A stretch of 64,000 nt of DNA from Prochlorococcus marinus XMU1410 (GCF_017696085.1 NZ_JAAORH010000001.1:1-64000); one strand, 5' to 3'; shown: positions 50,560 to 58,640, counted from the first letter of the stretch. Translations and numbers: made by a program. The notes: generated by a model from the letters alone, not told the origin.

Positions 50560-52032
50560 ATGAACAATTTGGAATCTTGGGAAGCTGTGATTGGTTTGGA
50601 AACTCATGTACAGCTTAATACGAAAAGTAAAATATTCACATCTGCGTCAACAGCTTTTGGTGACGCACCTAATACCCATATAGATCCTGTAGTTTGTGGT
50701 TTACCAGGAACTCTTCCAGTTCTGAATGAGACTGTTCTTGAGTATGCTGTAAAAACTTCGTTAGCATTAAATTTAAACGTTGCAGAACATTGTAAATTTG
50801 ATAGAAAACAATATTTTTATCCTGATCTTCCTAAAAACTATCAAATTTCACAATTTGATGAGCCACTAGCTGAAAATGGTTGGTTAGAGGTTGAAATAAT
50901 TGAAAAGGATAAAGAACCTTATATAAAAACAATTGGTATAGAAAGGCTACATATGGAAGAAGACGCCGGAAAACTAGTCCATTCAGGAAGTGATAGATTA
51001 GCTGGCTCTAAGTATTCTTTAGTTGATTACAATCGTGCCGGAATAGCATTGTGTGAGATTGTAAGTAAACCAGATATTAGATCAGGTAAAGAGGCATCTG
51101 AATATGCTTCAGAGATTAGAAGAACAGTTAGATATCTAGGGGTATCAGACGGAAATATGCAAGAGGGTTCATTACGCTGCGATGTCAATATTTCAGTTAG
51201 AAAAGGACCTAATGCTCCTTTTGGTACCAAAGTGGAAATAAAAAATATGAATTCATTTTCTGCAATTCAAAAGGCTTGTGATTATGAAATAGCCAGACAA
51301 ATAGAAGTTTATGAAAATGGAGGAAAAATTTTCCAAGAAACAAGGTTATGGGATGAAGCTAAGCAATTAACGAAAAGTATGAGATTAAAAGAAGGTAGCA
51401 GTGACTATAGATATTTTCCTGATCCTGACTTAGGTCCAATTGAAATAACAAAAGCCCAACAAGAAATATGGTTTAAAGAACTACCAGAATTACCTTCAAA
51501 GAAAAGATATAAATACGTAAGTCAATTTGGGCTTTCTGCATATGATGCAAGGGTAATTTCTGATGAAATAAGCATGGCAAACTTTTTTGAAGAAACAGTA
51601 GCAAATGGTGCTGAGGCTAAACTAGCTTCAAATTGGGTAACAAGTGATATTGTGGGCTATTTAAAATCAAACAAACTAAGTTTTAGTGAATTAAAGCTTA
51701 GTCCTGAAAATCTTGCTGAAATGATTAACATGATTTCAAAAAATATAATTAGTGGAAAAATTGCAAAAGAAATTTTACCTGAACTTATTAAAAAAAATAT
51801 TTCCCCGAAAAAATTAGTTGAAGAAAAAGGGTTGGCAATGATATCTGATTCTTCAAGTATTTCACCAATAATTGATGAACTTATAAATGAACATCCAAAT
51901 GAAGTTCAAGCATTTAAAAATGGCAAAACTAAGTTACTTGGTTTTTTTGTTGGTCAACTTATGAAAAGAACAAAAGGTAAAGCTGATCCTAAACTTGCAA
52001 ATAAACTTCTTATAGAAAAATTAAATAGCTAA
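50560..52032 (+). CDS. gatB: Aspartyl/glutamyl-tRNA amidotransferase subunit B
   Basis: GatB activates misacylated Glu-tRNA-Gln for amidation with GatA and GatC. I chose the ATG at 50560 (MNNLESWEAVIGLETHVQLN), giving 490 residues; an upstream ATG at 50503 adds 19 residues unlike the family. Signatures are IGLETHVQLNTKSKIF, VDYNRAGIALCEIVSKPD and GSLRCDVNISVR. The C-terminal YqeY-like tail that contacts tRNA is present. Confidence 0.96.
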   Translation: MNNLESWEAVIGLETHVQLNTKSKIFTSASTAFGDAPNTHIDPVVCGLPGTLPVLNETVLEYAVKTSLALNLNVAEHCKFDRKQYFYPDLPKNYQISQFDEPLAENGWLEVEIIEKDKEPYIKTIGIERLHMEEDAGKLVHSGSDRLAGSKYSLVDYNRAGIALCEIVSKPDIRSGKEASEYASEIRRTVRYLGVSDGNMQEGSLRCDVNISVRKGPNAPFGTKVEIKNMNSFSAIQKACDYEIARQIEVYENGGKIFQETRLWDEAKQLTKSMRLKEGSSDYRYFPDPDLGPIEITKAQQEIWFKELPELPSKKRYKYVSQFGLSAYDARVISDEISMANFFEETVANGAEAKLASNWVTSDIVGYLKSNKLSFSELKLSPENLAEMINMISKNIISGKIAKEILPELIKKNISPKKLVEEKGLAMISDSSSISPIIDELINEHPNEVQAFKNGKTKLLGFFVGQLMKRTKGKADPKLANKLLIEKLNS

Positions 52033-52035
52033 AGC

Positions 52036-52653
52036 TTAAAGAAGCTCTTTTATCGTATTAATCCATTTATTTTGATCATTCGAATTCTCTAAAATAATAT
52101 CTGAGAATTTTCTTTTTTCTTCAAAACTTAATTGAAAATTTATCAATTCATATGCTTCTTTTTCGCTAATTTTATCTCTTGTGATAAGTCTGTTTTTTTG
52201 TATTTCTTTAGGACATTTAACTAACCATATTTCAGTGCAAATATCTTCAAATTTTGCTTCAAACAATAATGGAATAACCAATAATATAGTTTGATTATTT
52301 CTGTATTGACTGCATTCTTCTATCATTCTTTCTTTAATTAAAGGGTGAAGTAGTTTTTCAATCCATTCCTTGCTTGCTGAATGTTTAAAAATAATGTTCC
52401 TTAAAAGTTTTCTGTTTATTTCTCTTTCTGAATTGCTTTTATTATCAATAATTTTATTTCCAAAATAATCTAAAATTTTCTTATATCCATATGTGTTTGG
52501 TTTGATTAATTCTCTTGAAAAATGATCTGCATCTAATATTGGTATATTTTTATGTTTTCTTATGTAATTAGTTATGGTTGTCTTCCCACTTGCAATACCG
52601 CCTGTTAAACCAATCCTTCTTTGGTTGTTTTTTAATTTTTTAAGAATATCCAT
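52036..52653 (-). CDS. coaE: Dephospho-CoA kinase
   Basis: CoaE phosphorylates dephospho-CoA in the last step of coenzyme A synthesis. The 205-residue protein has the P-loop IGLTGGIASGKTTITNYI (residues 15-32), the DADHFSREL region and a lid with KNRLITRDKISEKEA. It is convergent with gatB (three bases between stops) and divergent from argJ (76 bases). Confidence 0.95.
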   Translation of the reverse strand: MDILKKLKNNQRRIGLTGGIASGKTTITNYIRKHKNIPILDADHFSRELIKPNTYGYKKILDYFGNKIIDNKSNSEREINRKLLRNIIFKHSASKEWIEKLLHPLIKERMIEECSQYRNNQTILLVIPLLFEAKFEDICTEIWLVKCPKEIQKNRLITRDKISEKEAYELINFQLSFEEKRKFSDIILENSNDQNKWINTIKELL

Positions 52654-52729
52654 ATAATTAATAATAATCTAATTAGTTAGTTTCTTTAGTTTTAAAGAGT
52701 AGTTAGTATGAACTAAAATACCAAAAAGT

Positions 52730-53968
52730 TTGAGCCAGTTAGATTCCAATTGGTCGTTTGTTGATGACAGTAAGGTAACACCCAAGGGGTTTCTTTTTGC
52801 TGGGATATCTGCTGGTTTAAAAGCTTCTAATAAAAAAGATTTAGCACTAATACTCGCTCCAGAAGGAAGTATTTTTAGTGGGATGTTTACCCAATCAATT
52901 GTTCGAGCTTCTTGTGTGGATATTTGTGAGGAAAGGATTAAAAAAACTTCAGGTTTTGTAAGAGCAATATTAATTAATTCTGGTCAAGCAAATGCATGTA
53001 CAGGAAATCTTGGCATTCAACATTTTCAAATTGCTACAGGAAAGATTGCGGAACTTTTAGGAATAAAAGAAGAAGAAGTTTTAATGTGCTCAACTGGTGT
53101 AATTGGTGTTCCAATACAAATAAATGATTTAGTAAAAAATTTACCGAATTTAGTTAGTGATTTAAAGGGTAATAATTTTGCAAATGCAGCAGAAGCAATT
53201 TTAACTACTGATTTGACTTTGAAAAAAGTTTCAATAGAGACGATTATTCAAGGTAGAAAAATAAAAATAGCAGGATTTGCAAAAGGTTCAGGAATGATAT
53301 ATCCCAATATGGCTACAATGCTTGCTTTTCTAACCTGTGATGCGGGTATTCAAAAAGAAGAATGGGACAAAATGATTGCTATTGCGGTTCAAAAATCTTT
53401 TAATGCAATATCAGTTGATGGAGAGACAAGCACAAATGATTCTTTTGTTGGAATAAATGCAGGAGAGAAAATTAAAAAAAGGTTTTTTCCAATTATCCAA
53501 CAAGGGATTGATATTGTATGTCAGAACTTGGCAAAAAATATTGCAAGGGATGGAGAGGGAGCAAATTGTTTATTAGAAGTTTTGGTTCAAGGAGCAAAAA
53601 ATAAAGATGATGCAATTATGCTCGCGAAATCTATTTGTAATTCTGCTTTGGTAAAAACTGCGATACATGGTTGTGATCCAAATTGGGGACGAATCATTTC
53701 TGCTGCAGGTAATTCTGGAGTTAAATTTAATTTAAATGACGTTGACTTGTATATAGGAAACGCTCACATTTTGGAAAAAGGCAAGTTAAATAAATATGAT
53801 CCACAAAAAGTCACAGACTATATTAAGTCCAGAATGAAAGGTAGATATTTGGTAGATGATATTGTAAAAATTATGATTAATCTAAATTCTGGCGAATCAA
53901 AAGGCACAGCTTGGGGGTGCGATCTTTCTAAAAAATATGTTGAAATAAACTCTGAATATACTACATAG
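52730..53968 (+). CDS. argJ: Bifunctional glutamate N-acetyltransferase / ornithine acetyltransferase
   Basis: ArgJ recycles the acetyl group between acetylornithine and glutamate in arginine synthesis. The protein starts with TTG (412 residues). It self-cleaves before the catalytic threonine T196 in MIYPNMATMLAF. The C-terminus ends with the conserved sequence KKYVEINSEYTT. The last nine residues plus stop (53939-53968) reappear in frame at 56647-56676, after the two surface-anchor genes; see the separate entry. Confidence 0.96.
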   Translation: MSQLDSNWSFVDDSKVTPKGFLFAGISAGLKASNKKDLALILAPEGSIFSGMFTQSIVRASCVDICEERIKKTSGFVRAILINSGQANACTGNLGIQHFQIATGKIAELLGIKEEEVLMCSTGVIGVPIQINDLVKNLPNLVSDLKGNNFANAAEAILTTDLTLKKVSIETIIQGRKIKIAGFAKGSGMIYPNMATMLAFLTCDAGIQKEEWDKMIAIAVQKSFNAISVDGETSTNDSFVGINAGEKIKKRFFPIIQQGIDIVCQNLAKNIARDGEGANCLLEVLVQGAKNKDDAIMLAKSICNSALVKTAIHGCDPNWGRIISAAGNSGVKFNLNDVDLYIGNAHILEKGKLNKYDPQKVTDYIKSRMKGRYLVDDIVKIMINLNSGESKGTAWGCDLSKKYVEINSEYTT

Positions 53969-54079
53969 TCTGAGATCGATTGTGCTGCAGTAGAAGTCAG
54001 GGAATACTAAAACGATATGACACTAATATGACAGTAGATTTCAACTAATTTATTAATTTTAAAAAGTTTATATAAAATT

Positions 54080-55021
54080 TTATTTAAGTTTATAGATTGC
54101 TAAATCTTTTGACTTAATTTCCTTAAGTGCAAATTTTTCAAGTCTTTCTAATCTTGATATAAGTTGCTTATTTTTTTCCTCAAGAGATTCAATTTTGTTC
54201 TTGAAATTTTCTTTCTCTTTCATACTGATTTGAGTTGGTTTTATGGCCTTACCTAATTTCCATACAAATCCTGCTCGTGCAGAAAAAGTATCTTCAAAAT
54301 CTCCTGCATAATCTTGACCAGGCATAGTCATAGACGCCGCATAATTAATTGATAGTTTTTCATTTAATTTTGAGGCACAACCTCCAGAAAAAGCAAAATC
54401 CCCTCCGTGAGTTCCAGTCCCCAAACCGCAAGCAAGACTAGTTTCAGTAGGAACAGTTGGTAAACCTGTTAGGGCAGCACTTAATGCTCCAACATTATTA
54501 ATTGATTGCTCAACATCTCTTCCGTTAATTAATAATTTACTTCCATTTGTGATGTTTATAGGTGCAATTCTTCCTTGTGAGTCCGTTGCCCACATTTTCA
54601 TTTCTTTTGAAGTTTCTTGTAATTTGAGTGAGTTTTGACCAACACTTATCACATTTGAGTTAGCAAACATACTTTGTTTTTGCAAAACTAGAGGAGAACC
54701 AGGAAATATATCATCAGTAATTGTTCTCCAGGTATCTGATTTCCAATCGTATGCGTGGTGATTAGAATCTGCAGTTCCAGTTAAAATTAGTTCTCCTGTA
54801 GATGGACTAACGAAAGAATTCATACCAGCACCATTTGCACCAAGGTCTTTTTCAGTTAATAGGGTTTTAGTGTTAGTACTTAGATCAATCCCATATACCT
54901 TTGTTAAAGTTTCGTTTTCATCCGGAGGACTCTCTATGGAGAAAATATCAAATGCATAAAGAGGACTTAAAGATACTGAACTAAAAAAACTCAGCAAAAC
55001 CGCTCTAAACAAATTTTTCAT
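54080..55021 (-). CDS. Exported protein with YadA-like anchor domain and coiled-coil tail (paralogue A)
   Basis: The 313-residue protein has a signal peptide (about residues 1-23). An N-terminal region follows with propeller-like strands (VYGIDLSTNTKTLL, GELILTGTADSN, YDWKSDTW). Residues 158-258 resemble the YadA/Hia C-terminal membrane anchor: SINNVGALSAALTGLP, then alternating strands ending FSARAGFVWKLGK. Two cysteines in this domain (LACGLG, SGGCAS) are unusual. A 55-residue tail follows with heptad-like EKNKQLISRLERLEKF. Outer-membrane trimer formation is inferred from the family. The neighbouring gene 55161-56339 is a paralogue with an almost identical anchor. Confidence 0.8.
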   Translation of the reverse strand: MKNLFRAVLLSFFSSVSLSPLYAFDIFSIESPPDENETLTKVYGIDLSTNTKTLLTEKDLGANGAGMNSFVSPSTGELILTGTADSNHHAYDWKSDTWRTITDDIFPGSPLVLQKQSMFANSNVISVGQNSLKLQETSKEMKMWATDSQGRIAPINITNGSKLLINGRDVEQSINNVGALSAALTGLPTVPTETSLACGLGTGTHGGDFAFSGGCASKLNEKLSINYAASMTMPGQDYAGDFEDTFSARAGFVWKLGKAIKPTQISMKEKENFKNKIESLEEKNKQLISRLERLEKFALKEIKSKDLAIYKLK

Positions 55022-55160
55022 TATAAAAATTATATTTACCCAGTTTTATCAATTAAATATTTTAAAAACTTATATTTTGCCGAATTTCACTAATTATAAA
55101 AGTCTCAATTTAACTTCTATTGTTATTACCTCGTGCAAGGTGATTATTATTTCTACTCAA

Positions 55161-56339
55161 TTATGGCAATTTTATAGTTGCTAAATCTGTTGATTTTGAG
55201 GTATCAAGTGCAATTTTTTCTAATCGTTCGAGTCTTTCTAGAAGTGCTTTATTTTGAGCAATAATGTTTTTATTATTTGCTTTAAGATCACTAATTTCTT
55301 CTTTCAATTCTTCTTTTTCTTTCACACTTATCATAGAAGGTTTTGATGATTTACCTAATTTCCATATAAACCCTGCTCTCGCAGAAAACTTATCTTCAAA
55401 ATCACCTGCGTAATCTTGACCTGGCATAGTCATTGATGCGGCATAGTTAATTGATAATTTTTCATTAACTTTAGAAGCACAACCTCCAGAAAAAGCAAAA
55501 TCGCCCCCATGAGTCCCAGTTCCTAAACCGCAGGCGAGAGTTGTGTCATTAGGAACTTTTGGTAGTCCAGTTAAAGCAGCACTCAATGCTCCAACATTAT
55601 TAATAGATTGCTCTACATCTCTGCCATTTATAAGTAATTTGGTTCCGTTGGTGTAATCAATAGGAATTGAATTTCCTGCTGCATCTTTTGCCCAAACTTT
55701 TTGTTTTCCATTTTCTTCTTTGGTAATCCAAGAGTTTTTACCAATATGTAATTCTCCATTTGCTTTTTTGCTAATTAATGGTTCTCCATCAATGGATACT
55801 CCCTCTGCTGTTATATCAATATCATTTACATCATCACCTATTTGAACGGATCCATCTAAGTTTTTTTTAAGTATCGTATTACCTCCAATTTCTATATCGA
55901 ATGATCCATCTGAATTACCATTAACTGACGGTATATCAAAATTAATATCATAACTTGATTCAGATTTGTCTCTCTCATAAGTCGATGTAGTAAAGGAATT
56001 ATTTTTTATATCGTAAATAAATTTGTTATTACTTGTTGAAGATTTAAAGTGCATTTTCCCATTAATAGAGTCATAAAAAGATTTGTTGATGTCAATTTTG
56101 TCTTTTTTCCAATCATTTTCAGTATTGAAATCTGATTGTTCTGCTTGAATTAATGAACCTACACCTTCATAATTACCTGTTATTGAATTCCATTTTTGAA
56201 TATCTATTGTGTATGTGTTATTAATTCCATCACGACTTATAAAATTGTTGGCATTAATACCCCACTTGTCGTATTCGGATAAGACGGGCATCCCAAAAAT
56301 AGTTGAGCTTAAAAATAATAAACCTATAGTGTTTTTCAT
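55161..56339 (-). CDS. Exported protein with YadA-like anchor domain and coiled-coil tail (paralogue B)
   Basis: The 392-residue protein has a short signal peptide (residues 1-18). A divergent N-terminal part follows with the same YxID...sG-h...YDhK pattern as paralogue A, at greater length. An inserted Asp/Gly-rich stretch (about residues 130-215; GDDVNDIDITAEGVSIDGEP) has head-like beta repeats. The anchor spans residues 230-330 and differs from that of paralogue A at only eight of 101 positions. A 62-residue coiled-coil tail ends the chain. It is probably a surface-exposed or periplasm-spanning structural protein, function unknown. Confidence 0.8.
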   Translation of the reverse strand: MKNTIGLLFLSSTIFGMPVLSEYDKWGINANNFISRDGINNTYTIDIQKWNSITGNYEGVGSLIQAEQSDFNTENDWKKDKIDINKSFYDSINGKMHFKSSTSNNKFIYDIKNNSFTTSTYERDKSESSYDINFDIPSVNGNSDGSFDIEIGGNTILKKNLDGSVQIGDDVNDIDITAEGVSIDGEPLISKKANGELHIGKNSWITKEENGKQKVWAKDAAGNSIPIDYTNGTKLLINGRDVEQSINNVGALSAALTGLPKVPNDTTLACGLGTGTHGGDFAFSGGCASKVNEKLSINYAASMTMPGQDYAGDFEDKFSARAGFIWKLGKSSKPSMISVKEKEELKEEISDLKANNKNIIAQNKALLERLERLEKIALDTSKSTDLATIKLP

Positions 56340-56646
56340 AGTTTTTTCAAAACTGATTATTAATTTTTTTATAGCATTTATTATCCTGGATTATTAAAAA
56401 TAGTCGCTAGGAAATTCCCATCCCCCCTCTCAGAGCTGAATACTCACCATTGGTAGAAATGTAATTATTCTGTGATTACGCTTAAGATCACAGAAATTAA
56501 TCCCAATTATTTCAATGGTTTTTATTTAACAATCTAAAACTGTGATTATTATTTTGCCGACTGTGATTATGGTGTGATTATTTTCTAAAAATTCACTTAA
56601 GTGATAGCAATGGATTACAGCAAGGTGGATATACTAAATGCCAAAG
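56340..56646. other. Non-coding stretch upstream of paralogue B
   Basis: About 300 bases without a convincing gene. It holds the TGTGATTA repeat cluster (56470-56580), a C-rich patch near 56420-56436 and, near its right end, the sequence leading into the argJ-tail copy. The 11-base word TATTTTGCCGA at 56550-56560 also occurs upstream of paralogue A at 55073-55083. The stretch is the presumed promoter region of paralogue B, which is read leftwards. Confidence 0.7.
56470..56580. repeat. TGTGATTA repeat cluster with a perfect inverted repeat
   Basis: TGTGATTA occurs on the + strand at 56471, 56541, 56562 and 56573. The first copy is part of a perfect inverted repeat: CTGTGAT (56470-56476), ten spacer bases, ATCACAG (56487-56493). 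The array lies 130-240 bases upstream of paralogue B. It may be an operator array for a dimeric regulator or binding sites for a partition or recombination protein. The spacing is not that of a CRP site (TGTGA-N6-TCACA). Confidence 0.8.
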
Positions 56647-56676
56647 GTGGAAATTAATAGCGAATATACTACTTAA
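56647..56676 (+). pseudogene. Second copy of the argJ 3' end (fragment)
   Basis: Ten codons here read VEINSEYTT then TAA, identical in protein to the last nine residues of argJ (53939-53968) and in the same orientation. Of 30 bases 22 agree; every difference is silent, including a Ser codon switch TCT/AGC and a different stop codon. The core GAATATACTAC is identical. No argJ homology is evident upstream of it in this frame, where a stop at 56635-56637 is followed by ATGCCAAAG. It overlaps the last eight bases of the small membrane protein gene on the other strand. Confidence 0.65.
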
Positions 56677-56914
56677 GTTTTAGTAAATCTAATGGTAGAT
56701 ATTCATTAATAAAGAGAAACAGTATTGTTAAAGTTCCAATTACAGAGCCTATAAAACCTCCAAAAAAATTAACTAATAATCCAGATTGTCTAATTATTGC
56801 TTCTTCTTTTTTTTCTTCTTCTTCAAAATTAGAAGAATCAACTACTTTTAAGCGCTTATTGGTTGTTGGTTGTTTAAGTTGTTGGTGTCGGATGAGGGCT
56901 TCGAAATCAGGCAT
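56669..56914 (-). CDS. Small membrane protein overlapping the ParA-like gene
   Basis: Start chosen at the ATG at 56914 (MPDFEALIRHQQLKQPTTNK), giving 81 residues; an ATG at 56938 adds eight. The first 40 residues are hydrophilic with an acidic EEEEKKEE patch. A single membrane segment with a glycine zipper-like run (NFFGGFIGSVIGTLTILFLF) spans about residues 49-70. It overlaps the 3' end of the ParA-like gene by 67 bases in another frame, implying coupled translation. The function is unknown; membrane tethering of the ATPase partner is a possibility. Confidence 0.65.
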   Translation of the reverse strand: MPDFEALIRHQQLKQPTTNKRLKVVDSSNFEEEEKKEEAIIRQSGLLVNFFGGFIGSVIGTLTILFLFINEYLPLDLLKLK

Positions 56915-57519
56915 GGAATTTGTGAGGCAATTGAACAATAAGCAGACCAGCCCGTCATTCGACGAGGATCTGATCTGCCTAAATCGTCTACAGCTTCAAA
57001 TACAGCATTGCCAGAGGCTTCTGCTTTATCAAATGCTGAGAGTAAGGGTATAAATGTATCAAAAACATATAAACCAAAATTTTTTAGAGCTGCTTTGGCT
57101 TGTTGCGCTGCTTTTTGCTGTCTAAAATCAACTTTTACTATTACTACAGCATGGTTAACTTTTAAGTTGCTTAATAAATTAGCTAGTTCAACAGTTAATT
57201 CTACTGATCTTGCTTTTGCAGTTGTAGGCAAGATAACTAAATCTGAACCATACGCTAAGTGTTTAAGTTCTTCTTGATCACTGCTAGCCTGGCCATCAGT
57301 TATTACAATTTCTGATGATCTTGATGCTTTAGCAGCTGAACTGACGGGGAAAACTGGAAATGGAAGATTGCCTCTTGATGCGTATGCTAAAGCAGATCTA
57401 TTCTTGTCGGCATCGACTATGCAAACTTTTTTACCTTCAGAATGCCAAACACTTGCAAGGTGAATACTTGTACAGGTCTTGGCAACCCCCCCTTTTTGTC
57501 CGCAAACGGTAATGAACAA
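56848..57519 (-). CDS. Orphan ParA/MinD-type ATPase
   Basis: The 223-residue protein has the deviant Walker A motif with signature lysine, KGGVAKTCTSIHLA (near residue 9), the switch I region VDADKNRSALAYA, and VITDGQASSDQEELKHLA. This is the ParA/Soj family used for DNA or protein-complex positioning. The usual DxPP in the second motif is replaced by TDGQAS. There is no parB gene beside it, so it is unlikely to be a standard chromosome partition pair. Partners may include the small membrane protein that overlaps its 3' end. Confidence 0.88.
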   Translation of the reverse strand: MFITVCGQKGGVAKTCTSIHLASVWHSEGKKVCIVDADKNRSALAYASRGNLPFPVFPVSSAAKASRSSEIVITDGQASSDQEELKHLAYGSDLVILPTTAKARSVELTVELANLLSNLKVNHAVVIVKVDFRQQKAAQQAKAALKNFGLYVFDTFIPLLSAFDKAEASGNAVFEAVDDLGRSDPRRMTGWSAYCSIASQIPCLISKPSSDTNNLNNQQPISA

Positions 57520-57637
57520 TTTTTTATTTTTATTTCTCTTACTTTGGAGAATAATTTCTTAATGTCAAGAGAAACTGATTTTTAATGCTTTAAAACTTAT
57601 TTTTTGAAATATTTTAAAGAAGTTAATATTTTTAGAT

Positions 57638-57651
57638 AACCTTATAAGGTT
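57638..57651. promoter_or_regulatory. Perfect 14-base palindrome upstream of aldo/keto reductase
   Basis: AACCTTATAAGGTT is a perfect palindrome located 18 bases before the GTG start of the reductase gene and 118 bases from the start of the divergent ParA-like gene. Size and position suit an operator for a dimeric repressor. No regulator gene is adjacent. Confidence 0.4.
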
Positions 57652-57669
57652 CCTTATTTAAATTGGCTA

Positions 57670-58632
57670 GTGAAGAAAAGAATTGGATTAGGTACGTGGT
57701 CTTGGGGGAATAAGCTTTTCTGGAATTACCAATCTACAAATGACGATGATTTACGTGAGACATATGATGAAGCGTTACTAAGAGGTTTCGATCTAATTGA
57801 TACTGCAGATTCTTACGGTACTGGGAATCTTCAGGGCAGAAGTGAATTGTTGATAGGAAAATTTTTACTAAATACTCCTTCAGCAAAGAAAAAAAGAATT
57901 CAAGTAGCAACCAAACTTGCACCTTATCCCTGGAGAATAGGTAGCAGAGGCTTTAATAAACCTTTTTTGAAAAGTTTAGAGAGACTTAATAACAAATTAG
58001 ATATAGTGCAATTACATTGGTCAACTGCAAAATACAATCCTTGGCAGGAATTAGGGCTGTTGAATAATCTTTGCGATTTAAAAGATGAAGGCTTTGATTT
58101 TCAAATAGGCTTATCAAATATAGGCCCTAAAAGATTGATGAAATTAATTAATTTTTTAGCAAAAAGAAATCAGAACCTAAAGAGTGTTCAAATACAGTTT
58201 TCTTTGCTTGCTCCCGATTTAGGAAAACAATATCAGGTAAAAAAAATTTGCGACGAAAATAATATTGATTTCTTTGCTTATAGTCCTTTGTCCTTTGGAA
58301 TACTTTGTATTGATCCAGATAAAGAAGAAAATAAAGAAAAAAGTTTTATTCGTAATTCCTTATTTGAAAACTATAAAAAACCAACATATGATTTGCGGAG
58401 GTGTCTAAAAAGAATTGCGCATCAAAGATCAGTTTCCCAAGCGCAAGTAGCAATTAATTGGTGTTGTTATCAAGGAACTATTCCACTTGTTGGAATGCGA
58501 AAAAAATCTCAAGTCATAGATGTATCTAATGTATTTAATTGGAATTTAAAAAAAAATGAATTTAAAGTACTTCAGGAAGTTTCAAAAAAATGTTTAAAAA
58601 AAATGCCGAAAAATCCTTTTTCGAGTAATTAA
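57670..58632 (+). CDS. Aldo/keto reductase family oxidoreductase
   Basis: The 320-residue TIM-barrel protein starts with GTG (KKRIGLGTWSWGNKLFW). The catalytic tetrad of the family can be placed: DTADSYG (Asp, Tyr), VATKLAP (Lys) and VQLHWS (His). NADPH would be the cofactor. The substrate cannot be told from sequence. The C-terminal half (AYSPLSFGIL, QAQVAINWCCYQG) is complete. Confidence 0.92.
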   Translation: MKKRIGLGTWSWGNKLFWNYQSTNDDDLRETYDEALLRGFDLIDTADSYGTGNLQGRSELLIGKFLLNTPSAKKKRIQVATKLAPYPWRIGSRGFNKPFLKSLERLNNKLDIVQLHWSTAKYNPWQELGLLNNLCDLKDEGFDFQIGLSNIGPKRLMKLINFLAKRNQNLKSVQIQFSLLAPDLGKQYQVKKICDENNIDFFAYSPLSFGILCIDPDKEENKEKSFIRNSLFENYKKPTYDLRRCLKRIAHQRSVSQAQVAINWCCYQGTIPLVGMRKKSQVIDVSNVFNWNLKKNEFKVLQEVSKKCLKKMPKNPFSSN

Positions 58633-58640
58633 TTAAATTT

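Noticed and set aside
53969-54079. Possible RNA gene between argJ and paralogue A
   Set aside because: I found no tRNA-like arms, strong hairpin or T-run terminator in these 111 bases.
56470-56493. CRP-type site in the TGTGATTA array
   Set aside because: A CRP site needs TGTGA and TCACA six bases apart; here the half sites are twelve apart.
56859-57277. Two plus-strand frames opposite the ParA-like gene
   Set aside because: They are antisense shadows; the minus strand carries the Walker motif and family features.
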